From Deltaproteobacteria bacterium (lineage in GTDB: Bacteria > Desulfobacterota > Desulfobacteria > Desulfobacterales > Desulfatibacillaceae): a stretch of 7,089 nt of DNA. A program made the position numbers and the translations under genes. Location: the NCBI GenBank assembly GCA_021815525.1, contig JAKAGN010000138.1, positions 1-7,089 of the forward strand. The letters are read 5' to 3'. Position 1 is the first letter of the stretch; each line of letters begins with the position of its first letter. The notes beneath the pieces are model-generated. The model saw only the letters and a list, made by a program, of their open reading frames with translations, was not told the DNA's origin and ran no database searches. Shown here in pieces: positions 1 through 5,881 of this stretch.

Positions 1-2411
1 ACGAGGTGGGCATGTCCCACTTCGGGATGCAGATTCTCTACCACGTGGTGAACCGCGAGCCGGACATGCTGGCCGAGCGCGTCTTCGCGCCGGACGCCGA
101 CATGGAGGCGCTCTTAAGGGCGGAAAATCTGCCCCTCTTCTCCCTGGAGTCCCGCAGGCCGCTATCGGAGTTCGACATCCTGGGCGTGAGCCTCCTCTAC
201 GAGCTTAACTACACCAACGTTCTTGCCATGCTGGATTTGGCGGGGATCCCCTTCCGGGCCAAGGACAGGGACCGGCGCCACCCCTTCGTCATCGCCGGCG
301 GCCCGGCCACGGTGAACCCCGAGCCGGTGGCGGCCTTCTTCGACGCCCTGGTGGTGGGCGACGGCGAGGGCGTCATGATCGAGATGTGCCGCGCCTGGCT
401 CTCCTGGAAAAAGGCGGGCGGAGCGGATCGTGCCGCGCTTCTTTCCGCCTGGGCCGGGATCGAGGGCGTGTACGCGCCCTCCCTTTTCGAAGAGGAAGAC
501 GGAAGCCTCCCGGAAAAACCCCGGGTGCGCCGGGCCATACTGCCCAAGCTCTCCTCCGGCCTCTTCCCGGACCGGCCCCTCATCGGCTTCGGGCGGCCGG
601 TCCACGACAGGCTCCGCATGGAGATCGCGCGCGGCTGCGGCCGCGGCTGCCGCTTCTGCCAGGCCGGGATGATCTACCGGCCCCTGCGGGAACGCCCGGC
701 CCGCGACATCCTGGCCCTTTGCGCCGAGGGCCTGGCCGCCACCGGCTACGAGGACCTCTCGCTCCTGTCGCTCTCCTCCGGCGATTACAGCCGGATCGCG
801 GAGCTTTTACCGGCCCTCATGGGACGCTGCCGTGGCCGCCGGGTTGCCGTGTCGCTCCCCTCCATGCGGGCCGGGACATTAACGGCCGGGCTCATGGAGG
901 AGATAAGGCGGGTTCGGAAGACCGGCTTCACCATCGCTCCCGAGGCGGGCTCGCAAAGGCTTAGGGACGTCATCGGGAAAAACCTCACCGAGGCCGAGAT
1001 CACCGAGACCGTGACCGCCGCCTTCGCGGCCGGCTGGCGTCTCATCAAGCTCTACTTCATGGTGGGCCTACCCACCGAGACCTTGGAAGACGTGGAGGCC
1101 CTGGCGGATTTGGTAAGAGGCCTCAAGAAGATCGCCGGAAAGCGAGCGGACTTGACGGCCAGCATCGGGATTTTCGTCCCCAAGGCCCACACGCCATTTC
1201 AGTGGGCTCCCCAGCTTTCGCCGGAGGAGGCCCGCGGGCGCATCAACTTCTTGAAGGACCGCCTAAGGATCCCCGGCGTAAAGGTCAAGTGGCAGAGCCC
1301 CGAGACGAGCCTCCTCGAAGGCGTGTTCGCGCGCGGCGACAAAAGGCTTTCGGGGCTTTTGGAGAGGGCCTTCCGCATGGGCGCGCGCTTCGACGGCTGG
1401 AGCGACCGCTTCGATTTTTCCCTGTGGATGCAGGCACTTGCCGATGAGGGCCTGGACCCCTTCGAGTACCTGGCGGCCCGCGACGTGGATAAGCCGCTCC
1501 CTTGGGACGTGGTGGACTGCCGGGTTTCGCGGGAGTTCCTTGTTTCGGAATGGGAAAAGGCGCAGGCGGGAGTTCCCGGCGGCACATCCTGCCGGGACGC
1601 CTGCTCCGGCTGCGGCGTGTGCGATTTTTCGGGGATAGCGCCCGAAATCTCCCCGCCCCTCGATTCCCCGGAAGCTCAGGCCCCTTCCGCCGCGGCTTCG
1701 GACGCCCAAGGTTCCCCGGCGGCGCTTCCCCCCAACTTTCCGGGCGCCCGCAAGCTCGCCGTGCGTTACTCCCGCACCGGCCCGGCGCGCTACTTCGGGC
1801 ATTTGGAGCTAGCGAGCGTCATCCTCCGGGCCCTTCGCCGCTGCGGCGTGCCCCTTATCTATTCCGAAGGATTTCACCCACTTCCCAAGGTGTCCTTTTC
1901 CCAGGCCCTGCCGGTTCTGATGGAAAGCGAGGAGGAAACCCTCATAGTGAGCGTGGGCCCGGGGGTTTCGCCCGGGACGCTCGCCGGGCGGCTTTCCCGC
2001 CAGCTTCCCGAGGGCCTGGCGCTCATCGATGTCGCGCCCGCCCAGTTCCTGGAAAAGCCCGACCCGTCCCGCGCGCGTTACGAGGTGATCTTCGAGGATT
2101 TCGTGCCGGACGCAGCCTGTCTCGCCCGCTTCCGTGAAAGCCCGGCGTATCTCGTGACCCACGAAAACCGGAAGGGCGAGAGAATCGAACTGGATTTGAA
2201 GGAGATAGTCCTGGAGCTTACCGTTGCGGAAAACCGGGATGCGGATCAAGGGCTTGGGGCGGAGAGTCCGGGCAATGCCGGAAGCCGCGTGGAGATGGTG
2301 CTATCGGTGCTTCCCGGCCGGAACCTAAAGCCCCTGGCCGTGTGCCGCTACATCCTAGGCGTTCCCGAAGACGCCTCCGTCTCGGCCCGGGTCATCAAAA
2401 AGCGCGGATGA
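1..2411 (+). CDS. TIGR03960/TIGR03936-type radical SAM protein with fused DUF2344 domain, 5' end missing
   Basis: This is a large radical SAM protein of unknown reaction. The first bases read in frame as ...E-V-G-M-S-H-F-G, a conserved internal stretch of this family, so the GTG at 6 is not the start and some tens of N-terminal residues lie upstream. Numbering from that GTG, residues 1 to about 170 resemble the B12-binding-like domain. A CX3CX2C motif (C211, C215, C218) is the radical SAM [4Fe-4S] site, followed by the radical SAM barrel with a PEAGSQRLRDVIGKN segment. A second cluster, CX3CX2CX2C (C529, C533, C536, C539), may hold another Fe-S centre or metal. A low-complexity Ala/Pro linker then leads to a DUF2344 domain from about residue 583 (KLAVRYSRTGPARYFGHLEL). 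In many bacteria this family sits next to ribonuclease G; that neighbour is not seen downstream here. The family call is confident; the function is unknown. Confidence 0.93.
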   Translation, partial: EVGMSHFGMQILYHVVNREPDMLAERVFAPDADMEALLRAENLPLFSLESRRPLSEFDILGVSLLYELNYTNVLAMLDLAGIPFRAKDRDRRHPFVIAGGPATVNPEPVAAFFDALVVGDGEGVMIEMCRAWLSWKKAGGADRAALLSAWAGIEGVYAPSLFEEEDGSLPEKPRVRRAILPKLSSGLFPDRPLIGFGRPVHDRLRMEIARGCGRGCRFCQAGMIYRPLRERPARDILALCAEGLAATGYEDLSLLSLSSGDYSRIAELLPALMGRCRGRRVAVSLPSMRAGTLTAGLMEEIRRVRKTGFTIAPEAGSQRLRDVIGKNLTEAEITETVTAAFAAGWRLIKLYFMVGLPTETLEDVEALADLVRGLKKIAGKRADLTASIGIFVPKAHTPFQWAPQLSPEEARGRINFLKDRLRIPGVKVKWQSPETSLLEGVFARGDKRLSGLLERAFRMGARFDGWSDRFDFSLWMQALADEGLDPFEYLAARDVDKPLPWDVVDCRVSREFLVSEWEKAQAGVPGGTSCRDACSGCGVCDFSGIAPEISPPLDSPEAQAPSAAASDAQGSPAALPPNFPGARKLAVRYSRTGPARYFGHLELASVILRALRRCGVPLIYSEGFHPLPKVSFSQALPVLMESEEETLIVSVGPGVSPGTLAGRLSRQLPEGLALIDVAPAQFLEKPDPSRARYEVIFEDFVPDAACLARFRESPAYLVTHENRKGERIELDLKEIVLELTVAENRDADQGLGAESPGNAGSRVEMVLSVLPGRNLKPLAVCRYILGVPEDASVSARVIKKRG

Positions 2412-2418
2412 GGCGGAG

Positions 2419-2453
2419 TTGAAAAAGCGGGGCTTTTGGGGCACAATGATAAT
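2419..2453 (+). promoter_or_regulatory. possible promoter for hicBA
   Basis: TTGAAA at 2419-2424 is followed after 17 bases by CACAAT (2442-2447), a 4/6 match to the -10 consensus. A better -10-like GATAAT lies at 2448-2453 but has no -35 at the right distance. The site is 8 bases past the stop of the radical SAM gene and about 60 bases before the antitoxin start. A weak hairpin (AAAAGC-GGG-GCTTTT, 2423-2437) overlaps it and could instead help end the upstream transcript. Evidence is by eye only. Confidence 0.3.
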
Positions 2454-2463
2454 GCCGGGGCAT
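2452..2463. promoter_or_regulatory. 12-bp inverted repeat upstream of hicB, possible operator
   Basis: ATGCC-GG-GGCAT is a perfect inverted repeat just after the possible -10 of the toxin-antitoxin operon. Toxin-antitoxin operons are commonly self-repressed at such sites. However, this HicB is short and shows no separate C-terminal DNA-binding domain, so the operator role is uncertain. Confidence 0.25.
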
Positions 2464-2512
2464 GATTCAAGTTTCCGGCACGAAGTGAAGCGCGCAATCC
2501 TTGGAGGGGCTC

Positions 2513-2713
2513 ATGAAAATCGAACTGGAGCGCGAGGACGACGGCCGCTGGATCGCTGAGGTTCCAGAGCTTCCCGGCATGATGGCCTACGGCGAAACGC
2601 GCCAGGAGGCCATAAAAAGGGTCCAGGTTCTGGCACTACGGGTGGTGGCTGACAAACTTGAGCACGGAGATTCGCCGGCGGGGCTTTCGGACGTTTTCGC
2701 GGTGCCGGCGTGA
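2513..2713 (+). CDS. hicB: HicB-family antitoxin (short form)
   Basis: A 66-residue protein of the HicB/UPF0150 family, the antitoxin that binds and blocks the HicA mRNA interferase. The start is ATG 2513 because GGAGG (2503-2507) lies 5 bases upstream; an in-frame TTG at 2501 would overlap that ribosome site. The body shows the family pattern: a first strand (MKIELERED), then DGRWIAEVPELPGMMAYGETRQEAIKRVQVLALRVVADKLEHG, where PELPG and the following G-x-T-x-x-E-A-I helix are the hallmark. It ends soon after this fold, without the helix-turn-helix or ribbon-helix-helix tail found in longer HicB proteins. Its stop TGA overlaps the GTG start of the toxin frame (GTGA at 2710-2713), indicating coupled translation. 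The order is antitoxin first. The family call is strong from motif and context. Confidence 0.85.
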   Translation: MKIELEREDDGRWIAEVPELPGMMAYGETRQEAIKRVQVLALRVVADKLEHGDSPAGLSDVFAVPA

Positions 2714-2924
2714 GCGTCTGGCCGGCGCGCAAGGCCCGCTTGGTCTGGCCGCGCTTTTTCGTATCGGCTGGACGGTCAAACGGCATTCCGACGGCTCGCA
2801 TCGGGTGCTTGAACGTCCTGGCTGGCCGGAGTTCGTGTTTTCATTTCATGACAACGAGGAGATCGGCCCCAGGATGCTTGCCCGCATCGCAAGGCACACG
2901 GGCCTGACGCCGAAGGACCTTTGA
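2710..2924 (+). pseudogene. hicA: HicA-family toxin, broken by a -1 frameshift
   Basis: HicA toxins are small double-stranded-RNA-binding-fold mRNA interferases with a catalytic His in a G-S-H motif. The natural start is GTG 2710, overlapping the hicB stop, and this frame reads VSVWPARKARLV (2710-2745). The rest of a HicA protein continues only in the next frame, from CTG 2745: LAALFRIGWTVKRH, then SDGSHRVLERPGWPEFVFSFHDNEEIGPRMLARIARHTGLTPKDL, stop at 2922-2924. GTC (2743-2745) and CTG (2745-2747) share one C, so one missing base (GTC-CTG reduced to GTCTG) explains the break. Without correction the start frame runs on in meaningless sequence to 2907. Restored, the protein would be about 71 residues with the GSH and FHDNEEIGPRML hallmarks intact. 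It may be a real mutation, a sequencing error, or rescued by slippage at CTTTTTC (2754-2760). Confidence 0.82.
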
Positions 2925-2926
2925 TG

Positions 2927-2945
2927 TCCGGCGCGTACGGCCGGA
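2927..2945. terminator. hairpin between convergent genes, weak terminator candidate
   Basis: TCCGGC (2927-2932) pairs with GCCGGA (2940-2945) around a 7-base loop, inside the 25-base gap between the convergent hicA remnant and the crotonase gene. No T-run follows directly on either strand (the T6 at 2959-2964 is too far away and within the crotonase gene). A bidirectional terminator role is only plausible. Confidence 0.3.
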
Positions 2946-2949
2946 TCCA

Positions 2950-3738
2950 TCAACCCCCTTTTTTCCGCATGAATTTTTCCACCGCCTCCCGGTGCTCCGG
3001 CAGATGGTGGCAAAGGCCCTGGAAGCCGGCGGATTGGTCCAGGACCTCCGCCAGGCCGCGCTCGCGGGCCATAAGGAGCAGGCGCTTGGTCATGACCAGC
3101 GTCGGGCGCGGGCGGCGGGCTATCTCGGAGGCGAGCGCAAGCGCCCGCAGCAGAAGCTCCTCGGGCGGCGTCACTTCGCAGACGAGCCCCATCTCAAGGG
3201 CTGCGTGGGCGTCCACCACCCGGCAGGTATAGGTTAAAAGCGAGGCCCGGGAAAAGCCCACCACCCGCTGGAGGAAAAAAGCCCCGCCGTCGCCCGGAAC
3301 CAGGCCCAGAAGCCCGAAGGTCTCGCCGAAGGAGGCCTTCTCGCTCGCCACCCGGATGTCGGCCATGCAGGCCAGGTCGCAGCCCGCGCCCACGGCCGGG
3401 CCGTTCACCGCCGCTATGACCGGAAGCGGAAACTCCGCGAAGGCGAGCGGGATCCGCTGGATGCCTTGGCGGTAATTTTCCGCGATCTCCTCCGGCGAGC
3501 CAGCGAACATGCCGGAACTATTGGCCATCTCCTTCACGTTCCCGCCCGCCGAAAACGCCGTGCCCGCGCCAGTCACCACCAGCACCTTCACGGATTCGTC
3601 CTGGCCAAGCTCGTCGAGCGCCGCCACGATGTCCGCTATCATCCCGGGGCTCGATATCACGTTCCGGGTGTCCGGGCGGTTCAAGGTGAGGACCGCGGTT
3701 TCGTCCTTACGCGTTAGGAGAATTTCGGAAAAGGGCAT
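2950..3738 (-). CDS. enoyl-CoA hydratase/isomerase (crotonase) family protein
   Basis: A 262-residue crotonase-fold protein acting on an acyl-CoA, of normal family length. The ATG at 3738 has AAGGA 7 bases upstream on the minus strand. Visible hallmarks are LNRPDTRNVIS (28-30 region), the first oxyanion-hole segment SAGGNVKEM (S63-G66), the second NGPAVGAGCDL (G113-D121), and the end EKFMRKKGG. The two catalytic glutamates of typical enoyl-CoA hydratases are not conserved: the first (GGCEL motif) is D121, and the second position (FGQPE motif) aligns to F141. An acid is present nearby at D150 in LVPGDGG, a variant seen in other crotonases including isomerase-like ones. So hydration, double-bond isomerisation or another crotonase reaction is possible. 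It is divergent from the DUF35/thiolase genes and convergent with hicA. The fold is certain, the reaction is not. Confidence 0.93.
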   Translation of the reverse strand: MPFSEILLTRKDETAVLTLNRPDTRNVISSPGMIADIVAALDELGQDESVKVLVVTGAGTAFSAGGNVKEMANSSGMFAGSPEEIAENYRQGIQRIPLAFAEFPLPVIAAVNGPAVGAGCDLACMADIRVASEKASFGETFGLLGLVPGDGGAFFLQRVVGFSRASLLTYTCRVVDAHAALEMGLVCEVTPPEELLLRALALASEIARRPRPTLVMTKRLLLMARERGLAEVLDQSAGFQGLCHHLPEHREAVEKFMRKKGG

Positions 3739-3817
3739 GGCTCCATCCTTCCGGGAGAATTTCCATTTTGATTTTGGGCGCTTGCGCGCGGCCGCCGAAT
3801 GAACCGGTTTAGGAAAA

Positions 3818-3849
3818 TGAACCCGATTTCATTTGTTGAATCAGGTTCA
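3818..3849. promoter_or_regulatory. 32-bp imperfect inverted repeat, possible operator
   Basis: TGAACCCGATT (3818-3828) and AATCAGGTTCA (3839-3849) are 11-base arms with one mismatch around a 10-base centre. A shorter nested repeat TTGAA-N5-TTCAA (3836-3850) overlaps the right arm. Placement about 80 bases upstream of the crotonase start fits an operator for that gene, but the binding protein is unknown. Confidence 0.45.
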
Positions 3850-3939
3850 AAATCTTCTTGACCCCCGGCCGCCCACGTGGTTAAAGACTGTCAAATGAGC
3901 CGGTTGCAAAACTCCTGAATCGTTTTCCGCAAGCACTAC

Positions 3940-3953
3940 ATTTTGTACAAAAT
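3940..3953. promoter_or_regulatory. 14-bp perfect palindrome, possible operator
   Basis: ATTTTGTACAAAAT is perfectly self-complementary over 14 bases and sits about 50 bases upstream of the -35 of the rightward promoter, in the AT-rich core of the divergent region. It resembles a dimeric regulator site. No regulator is encoded in the window. Confidence 0.45.
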
Positions 3954-4001
3954 TTTCTTTACAGGCACAACATGCAGTTTCAAGACCTGAAAGCGCGGAG
4001 G

Positions 4002-4020
4002 TTTTGAAATCAGCTCAAAA
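4002..4020. promoter_or_regulatory. inverted repeat overlapping the -35 box
   Basis: TTTTGA (4002-4007) and TCAAAA (4015-4020) are perfect 6-base arms 7 bases apart. The repeat covers the -35 hexamer and most of the spacer of the rightward promoter, so a protein bound here would block RNA polymerase. This placement is what makes the repressor reading attractive. Confidence 0.4.
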
Positions 4021-4031
4021 GCATATATAAT
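4004..4031 (+). promoter_or_regulatory. sigma-70-like promoter for the DUF35/thiolase genes
   Basis: TTGAAA (4004-4009), a 16-base spacer and a perfect TATAAT (4026-4031). Transcription would start near 4038, giving a leader of roughly 54 bases before the DUF35 start. The GC-rich palindrome CGGGCGCGCCCG (4038-4049) lies at the predicted start site. This is the best promoter match in the window. Confidence 0.65.
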
Positions 4032-4091
4032 CGCGGCCGGGCGCGCCCGCAAATCCAATCTTACCGAACGCCATTCATGGAGGTGCCTCTA

Positions 4092-4556
4092 ATGAGCGTT
4101 GACCAGGACCTTTCGAAGGTCAAGCCCCAGGTTTATCCCAGCAAGATCAACGTGCCCTACAGCTGGTGGGCGGGGGACACGGCTGCGCGCTTCTTCGCGG
4201 GGCTTTCCGAAAAACGGATCGAGGCCACCCGCTGCGAATGCTGCAACAAGGTTTTCGCGCCGCCAAGGAAGACCTGCCCCGAGTGCTTCGCGGCCTGCCA
4301 AACCTGGGTGGACCTGGCGTTGACCGGCACGGTGACGGGCTTCACGGTGGCGCGGGCGGCCCGGGCGGCAATGGGGGGGCGGAAGCTTCCGGCGGTCTTC
4401 GCGCTCGTAAAACTCGACGGCGCGGATACCGCGCTTTTGCACGTAATCGGCGGCTGCGCGCCCGGGGACGTCAGGATCGGGATGCGCGTAAAGGCCCGCT
4501 TCGCGGAGGAGCCGGCGGGCGGAATCCTCGACATTCTTTACTTCGAGCCTGTTTGA
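4092..4556 (+). CDS. DUF35 zinc-ribbon/OB-fold protein, partner of SCP2-type thiolase
   Basis: A 154-residue protein of the DUF35 (Zn-ribbon plus OB-fold) family. The start is ATG 4092, with GGAGG (4079-4083) 8 bases upstream; an in-frame ATG at 4077 would place that ribosome site inside the gene. The N-terminal helix pattern VPYSWWAGDTAARFFAGLSEKRI is typical. It is followed by a zinc ribbon with C48-x-x-C51 (an extra C50 between them) and C62-P-E-C65, with the usual V-F-A-P-P-R-K-T between the pairs. The OB-fold follows from about residue 75 (GTVTGFTVARAARAAMGG) to FEPV at the end. In characterised systems such proteins bind the thiolase or aldolase subunit and bridge or shape the CoA site (BbsA with BbsB; ChsH2 with Ltp2; archaeal thiolase complexes). 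It lies 15 bases upstream of the first thiolase-like gene and surely forms an operon with it. Confidence 0.92.
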   Translation: MSVDQDLSKVKPQVYPSKINVPYSWWAGDTAARFFAGLSEKRIEATRCECCNKVFAPPRKTCPECFAACQTWVDLALTGTVTGFTVARAARAAMGGRKLPAVFALVKLDGADTALLHVIGGCAPGDVRIGMRVKARFAEEPAGGILDILYFEPV

Positions 4557-4571
4557 CGGCGGGAGACTCTA

Positions 4572-5717
4572 ATGGAAAACGTGGCGATCGTCGGCATAGG
4601 CATGACGAAGATCGAGGCGGCGAAGGTGGCGGAGAACTTCGCCGACATGGTGTGGGAGGCGGTGGGCAAAGCCCTTGACGACGCGGGCCTCACCATTGAC
4701 GACATTGATAACGTCATCACCACCTCCAACGATTTCTGGGACGGCCGCACCATATCCTGCATGGCGGTGGGCGACGCCTCCGGGGTGCGCAACAAAAACT
4801 GCTCCTGCGTGGAGGGCGACGGCGCCTTCGGGGCCTTCTACGGCCTTACGCGGATTCTTTCGGGAAGCTACGGAACGACCCTCGTCACGGCCCACTCCAA
4901 GGGCAGCGAGTCGGTGTCGAGCCTCATAACGAACGCCGCCTTCGACCCCATCTACGAGCGGGCCCTGGGCCTCGACATGGTGACGGCCGCGGCCCTCCAG
5001 GCCAACGTCTACATGGACAGGACCGGCGTCCGGCCCGAGGATTTGGCGCGGGTCTCGGTGAAAAACCACGGAAACGCCGTTCATAACCCCAATGCCCAGC
5101 TTCCCATGAAGCTCTCGGTTTCGGACGTGCTGAAAAGCGAGATGATGGTCGATCCCCTCCATAAGCTGGACTGCTCGCCGGTTTCGGACGGGGCCTGCGC
5201 CATGATCCTGGCGCGGGAGGACCGGGCCAGGAAGGCCAAAACCAGGCCGGTGTGGGTGAAGGGCGTGGGCTTCTGCGCCGACGCCTACCATCTTGGCGAC
5301 CGCGACCTCGCCGAGCCCCGGTCGCTGACGGCCGCGGCGAAAAAGGCCTACGGCATGGCCGGTATCACCGATCCGGCGCGCCAGATAGACTTGGCCGAGC
5401 TTTACGACGCCTTCACCCACCAGGAGCTGATGTGGATCGAGGGCCTGGGGATGGCCCCATACGGAAAGGCCGCGGAGGATCTCGAAAAGGGCCGCTTCGA
5501 CATAGGCGGAAGCCTTCCGGTGAACGCCTCGGGCGGGCTTCTTTCCGGGCACCCGGTCATCGCCGCGGGGCTCATCCGCATGGCCGAGGCCGTGCGCCAG
5601 CTCAGGGGCGAGGCCGGGGCCGCGCAGGCGTCCAAGGCGAAAACAGCCGTGGCTCAGGGCGTGAACGGACTTTGCGGTCAGTCCCACTGCGTGTGGGTCC
5701 TAGGCTCCGAAAAGTAG
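4572..5717 (+). CDS. SCP2-type thiolase-like protein 1 (atypical active site)
   Basis: A 381-residue member of the SCP2/lipid-transfer-type thiolase family, full length (start VAIVGIGMTKIE). GGGAG (4561-4565) is 6 bases before the ATG. It probably joins or splits a C-C bond in an acyl-CoA together with the DUF35 protein. Compared by eye with human SCPx, the nucleophile region N-N-N-C-A-T-G is replaced by NCSCVEGDGAFG: no Cys sits at the aligned position (residues 81-84), though C77 and C79 are just upstream. The HDCF motif is YDAF (Y278-F281). The HP histidine is kept (H327, SGHPVIAAG). The C-terminus has C368 and C373 in GLCGQSHC, C368 lying near the second cysteine of classical thiolases. 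This mixed pattern makes ordinary thiolysis uncertain; a retro-aldolase role like Ltp2 is an alternative. The family call is sure, the reaction open. Confidence 0.9.
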   Translation: MENVAIVGIGMTKIEAAKVAENFADMVWEAVGKALDDAGLTIDDIDNVITTSNDFWDGRTISCMAVGDASGVRNKNCSCVEGDGAFGAFYGLTRILSGSYGTTLVTAHSKGSESVSSLITNAAFDPIYERALGLDMVTAAALQANVYMDRTGVRPEDLARVSVKNHGNAVHNPNAQLPMKLSVSDVLKSEMMVDPLHKLDCSPVSDGACAMILAREDRARKAKTRPVWVKGVGFCADAYHLGDRDLAEPRSLTAAAKKAYGMAGITDPARQIDLAELYDAFTHQELMWIEGLGMAPYGKAAEDLEKGRFDIGGSLPVNASGGLLSGHPVIAAGLIRMAEAVRQLRGEAGAAQASKAKTAVAQGVNGLCGQSHCVWVLGSEK

Positions 5718-5868
5718 CAGCCCGTTGAAAAAGAACGTAATGCACAGCCTGTCGAAAAACGATGAAATGCAAGGCGCGCGAGCCGAGCGCGACGGGAGCG
5801 TACTGTTTGTACGTGACCGAGCCGCAAGGTGAAGCGCAACGCAGCAGTTCGCGTTTTTCGAAAGGCTG
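5718..5868. repeat. palindromic intergenic repeat with a duplicated left end
   Basis: The gap between the two thiolase-like genes is mostly a 124-base near-palindrome (5745-5868). Its ends CAGCCTGTCGAAAAACG (5745-5761) and CGTTTTTCGAAAGGCTG (5852-5868) are inverted repeats with one mismatch over 17 bases. Its centre is a perfect hairpin CGTAC-TGTTT-GTACG (5799-5813), with imperfect pairing between. Directly before it, 5718-5744 is a diverged copy of the first 27 bases (21 of 27 identical to 5745-5771). It ends 3 bases before the AGGAGG ribosome site of the next gene. I see no target-site duplication and no coding capacity. It looks like a dispersed REP/MITE-like element; I recall similar sequences from desulfobacterial genomes but cannot search. 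In RNA it could fold and change relative expression of the flanking genes. Confidence 0.75.
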
Positions 5869-5881
5869 GTAGGAGGACGAC

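Larger units (their letters stand above)
3739..4091. other. divergent intergenic control region, noncoding
   Basis: About 350 bases with clearly lower GC than the flanking genes and no convincing reading frame. It separates the leftward crotonase gene from the rightward DUF35/thiolase genes. It holds a strong-looking rightward promoter near 4004-4031 and several inverted repeats (3802-3809 AACCGGTT; 3818-3849; 3940-3953; 4002-4020; 4038-4049 CGGGCGCGCCCG), listed separately where notable. I found no clear leftward promoter for the crotonase. The density of operator-like repeats suggests regulated transcription, perhaps by an acyl-CoA-responsive repressor encoded elsewhere (inference). Confidence 0.7.

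Noticed and set aside
6..8. GTG at 6 as the start of the radical SAM gene
   Set aside because: The bases before it continue the conserved family reading (E-V-G-M-S-H), so the gene is cut by the window edge.
2658..2709. ATG at 2658 as start of the toxin
   Set aside because: It would add 17 arginine-rich residues encoded inside hicB in another frame; the family N-terminus is found from GTG 2710 in the other frame.
2959..2964. T6 run as the U-tract of a terminator for the hicA remnant
   Set aside because: It lies 14 bases past the hairpin stem and inside the coding region of the crotonase, too far to act as a standard U-tract.
3858..3886. TTGACC-17-TTAAAG as a rightward promoter
   Set aside because: The -10 matches the consensus at only three positions, and a far better promoter lies at 4004-4031.
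3889..3894. TGTCAA, which reads TTGACA on the minus strand, as -35 of the crotonase promoter
   Set aside because: Only GC-rich sequence (CGGCCG) occurs at -10 distance, so no -10 box pairs with it.
4569..5687. Long open frame of 372 codons on the minus strand opposite thiolase-like gene 1
   Set aside because: Its sequence shows no family motif, and it exactly mirrors a clear gene; long antisense frames are expected in GC-rich DNA.
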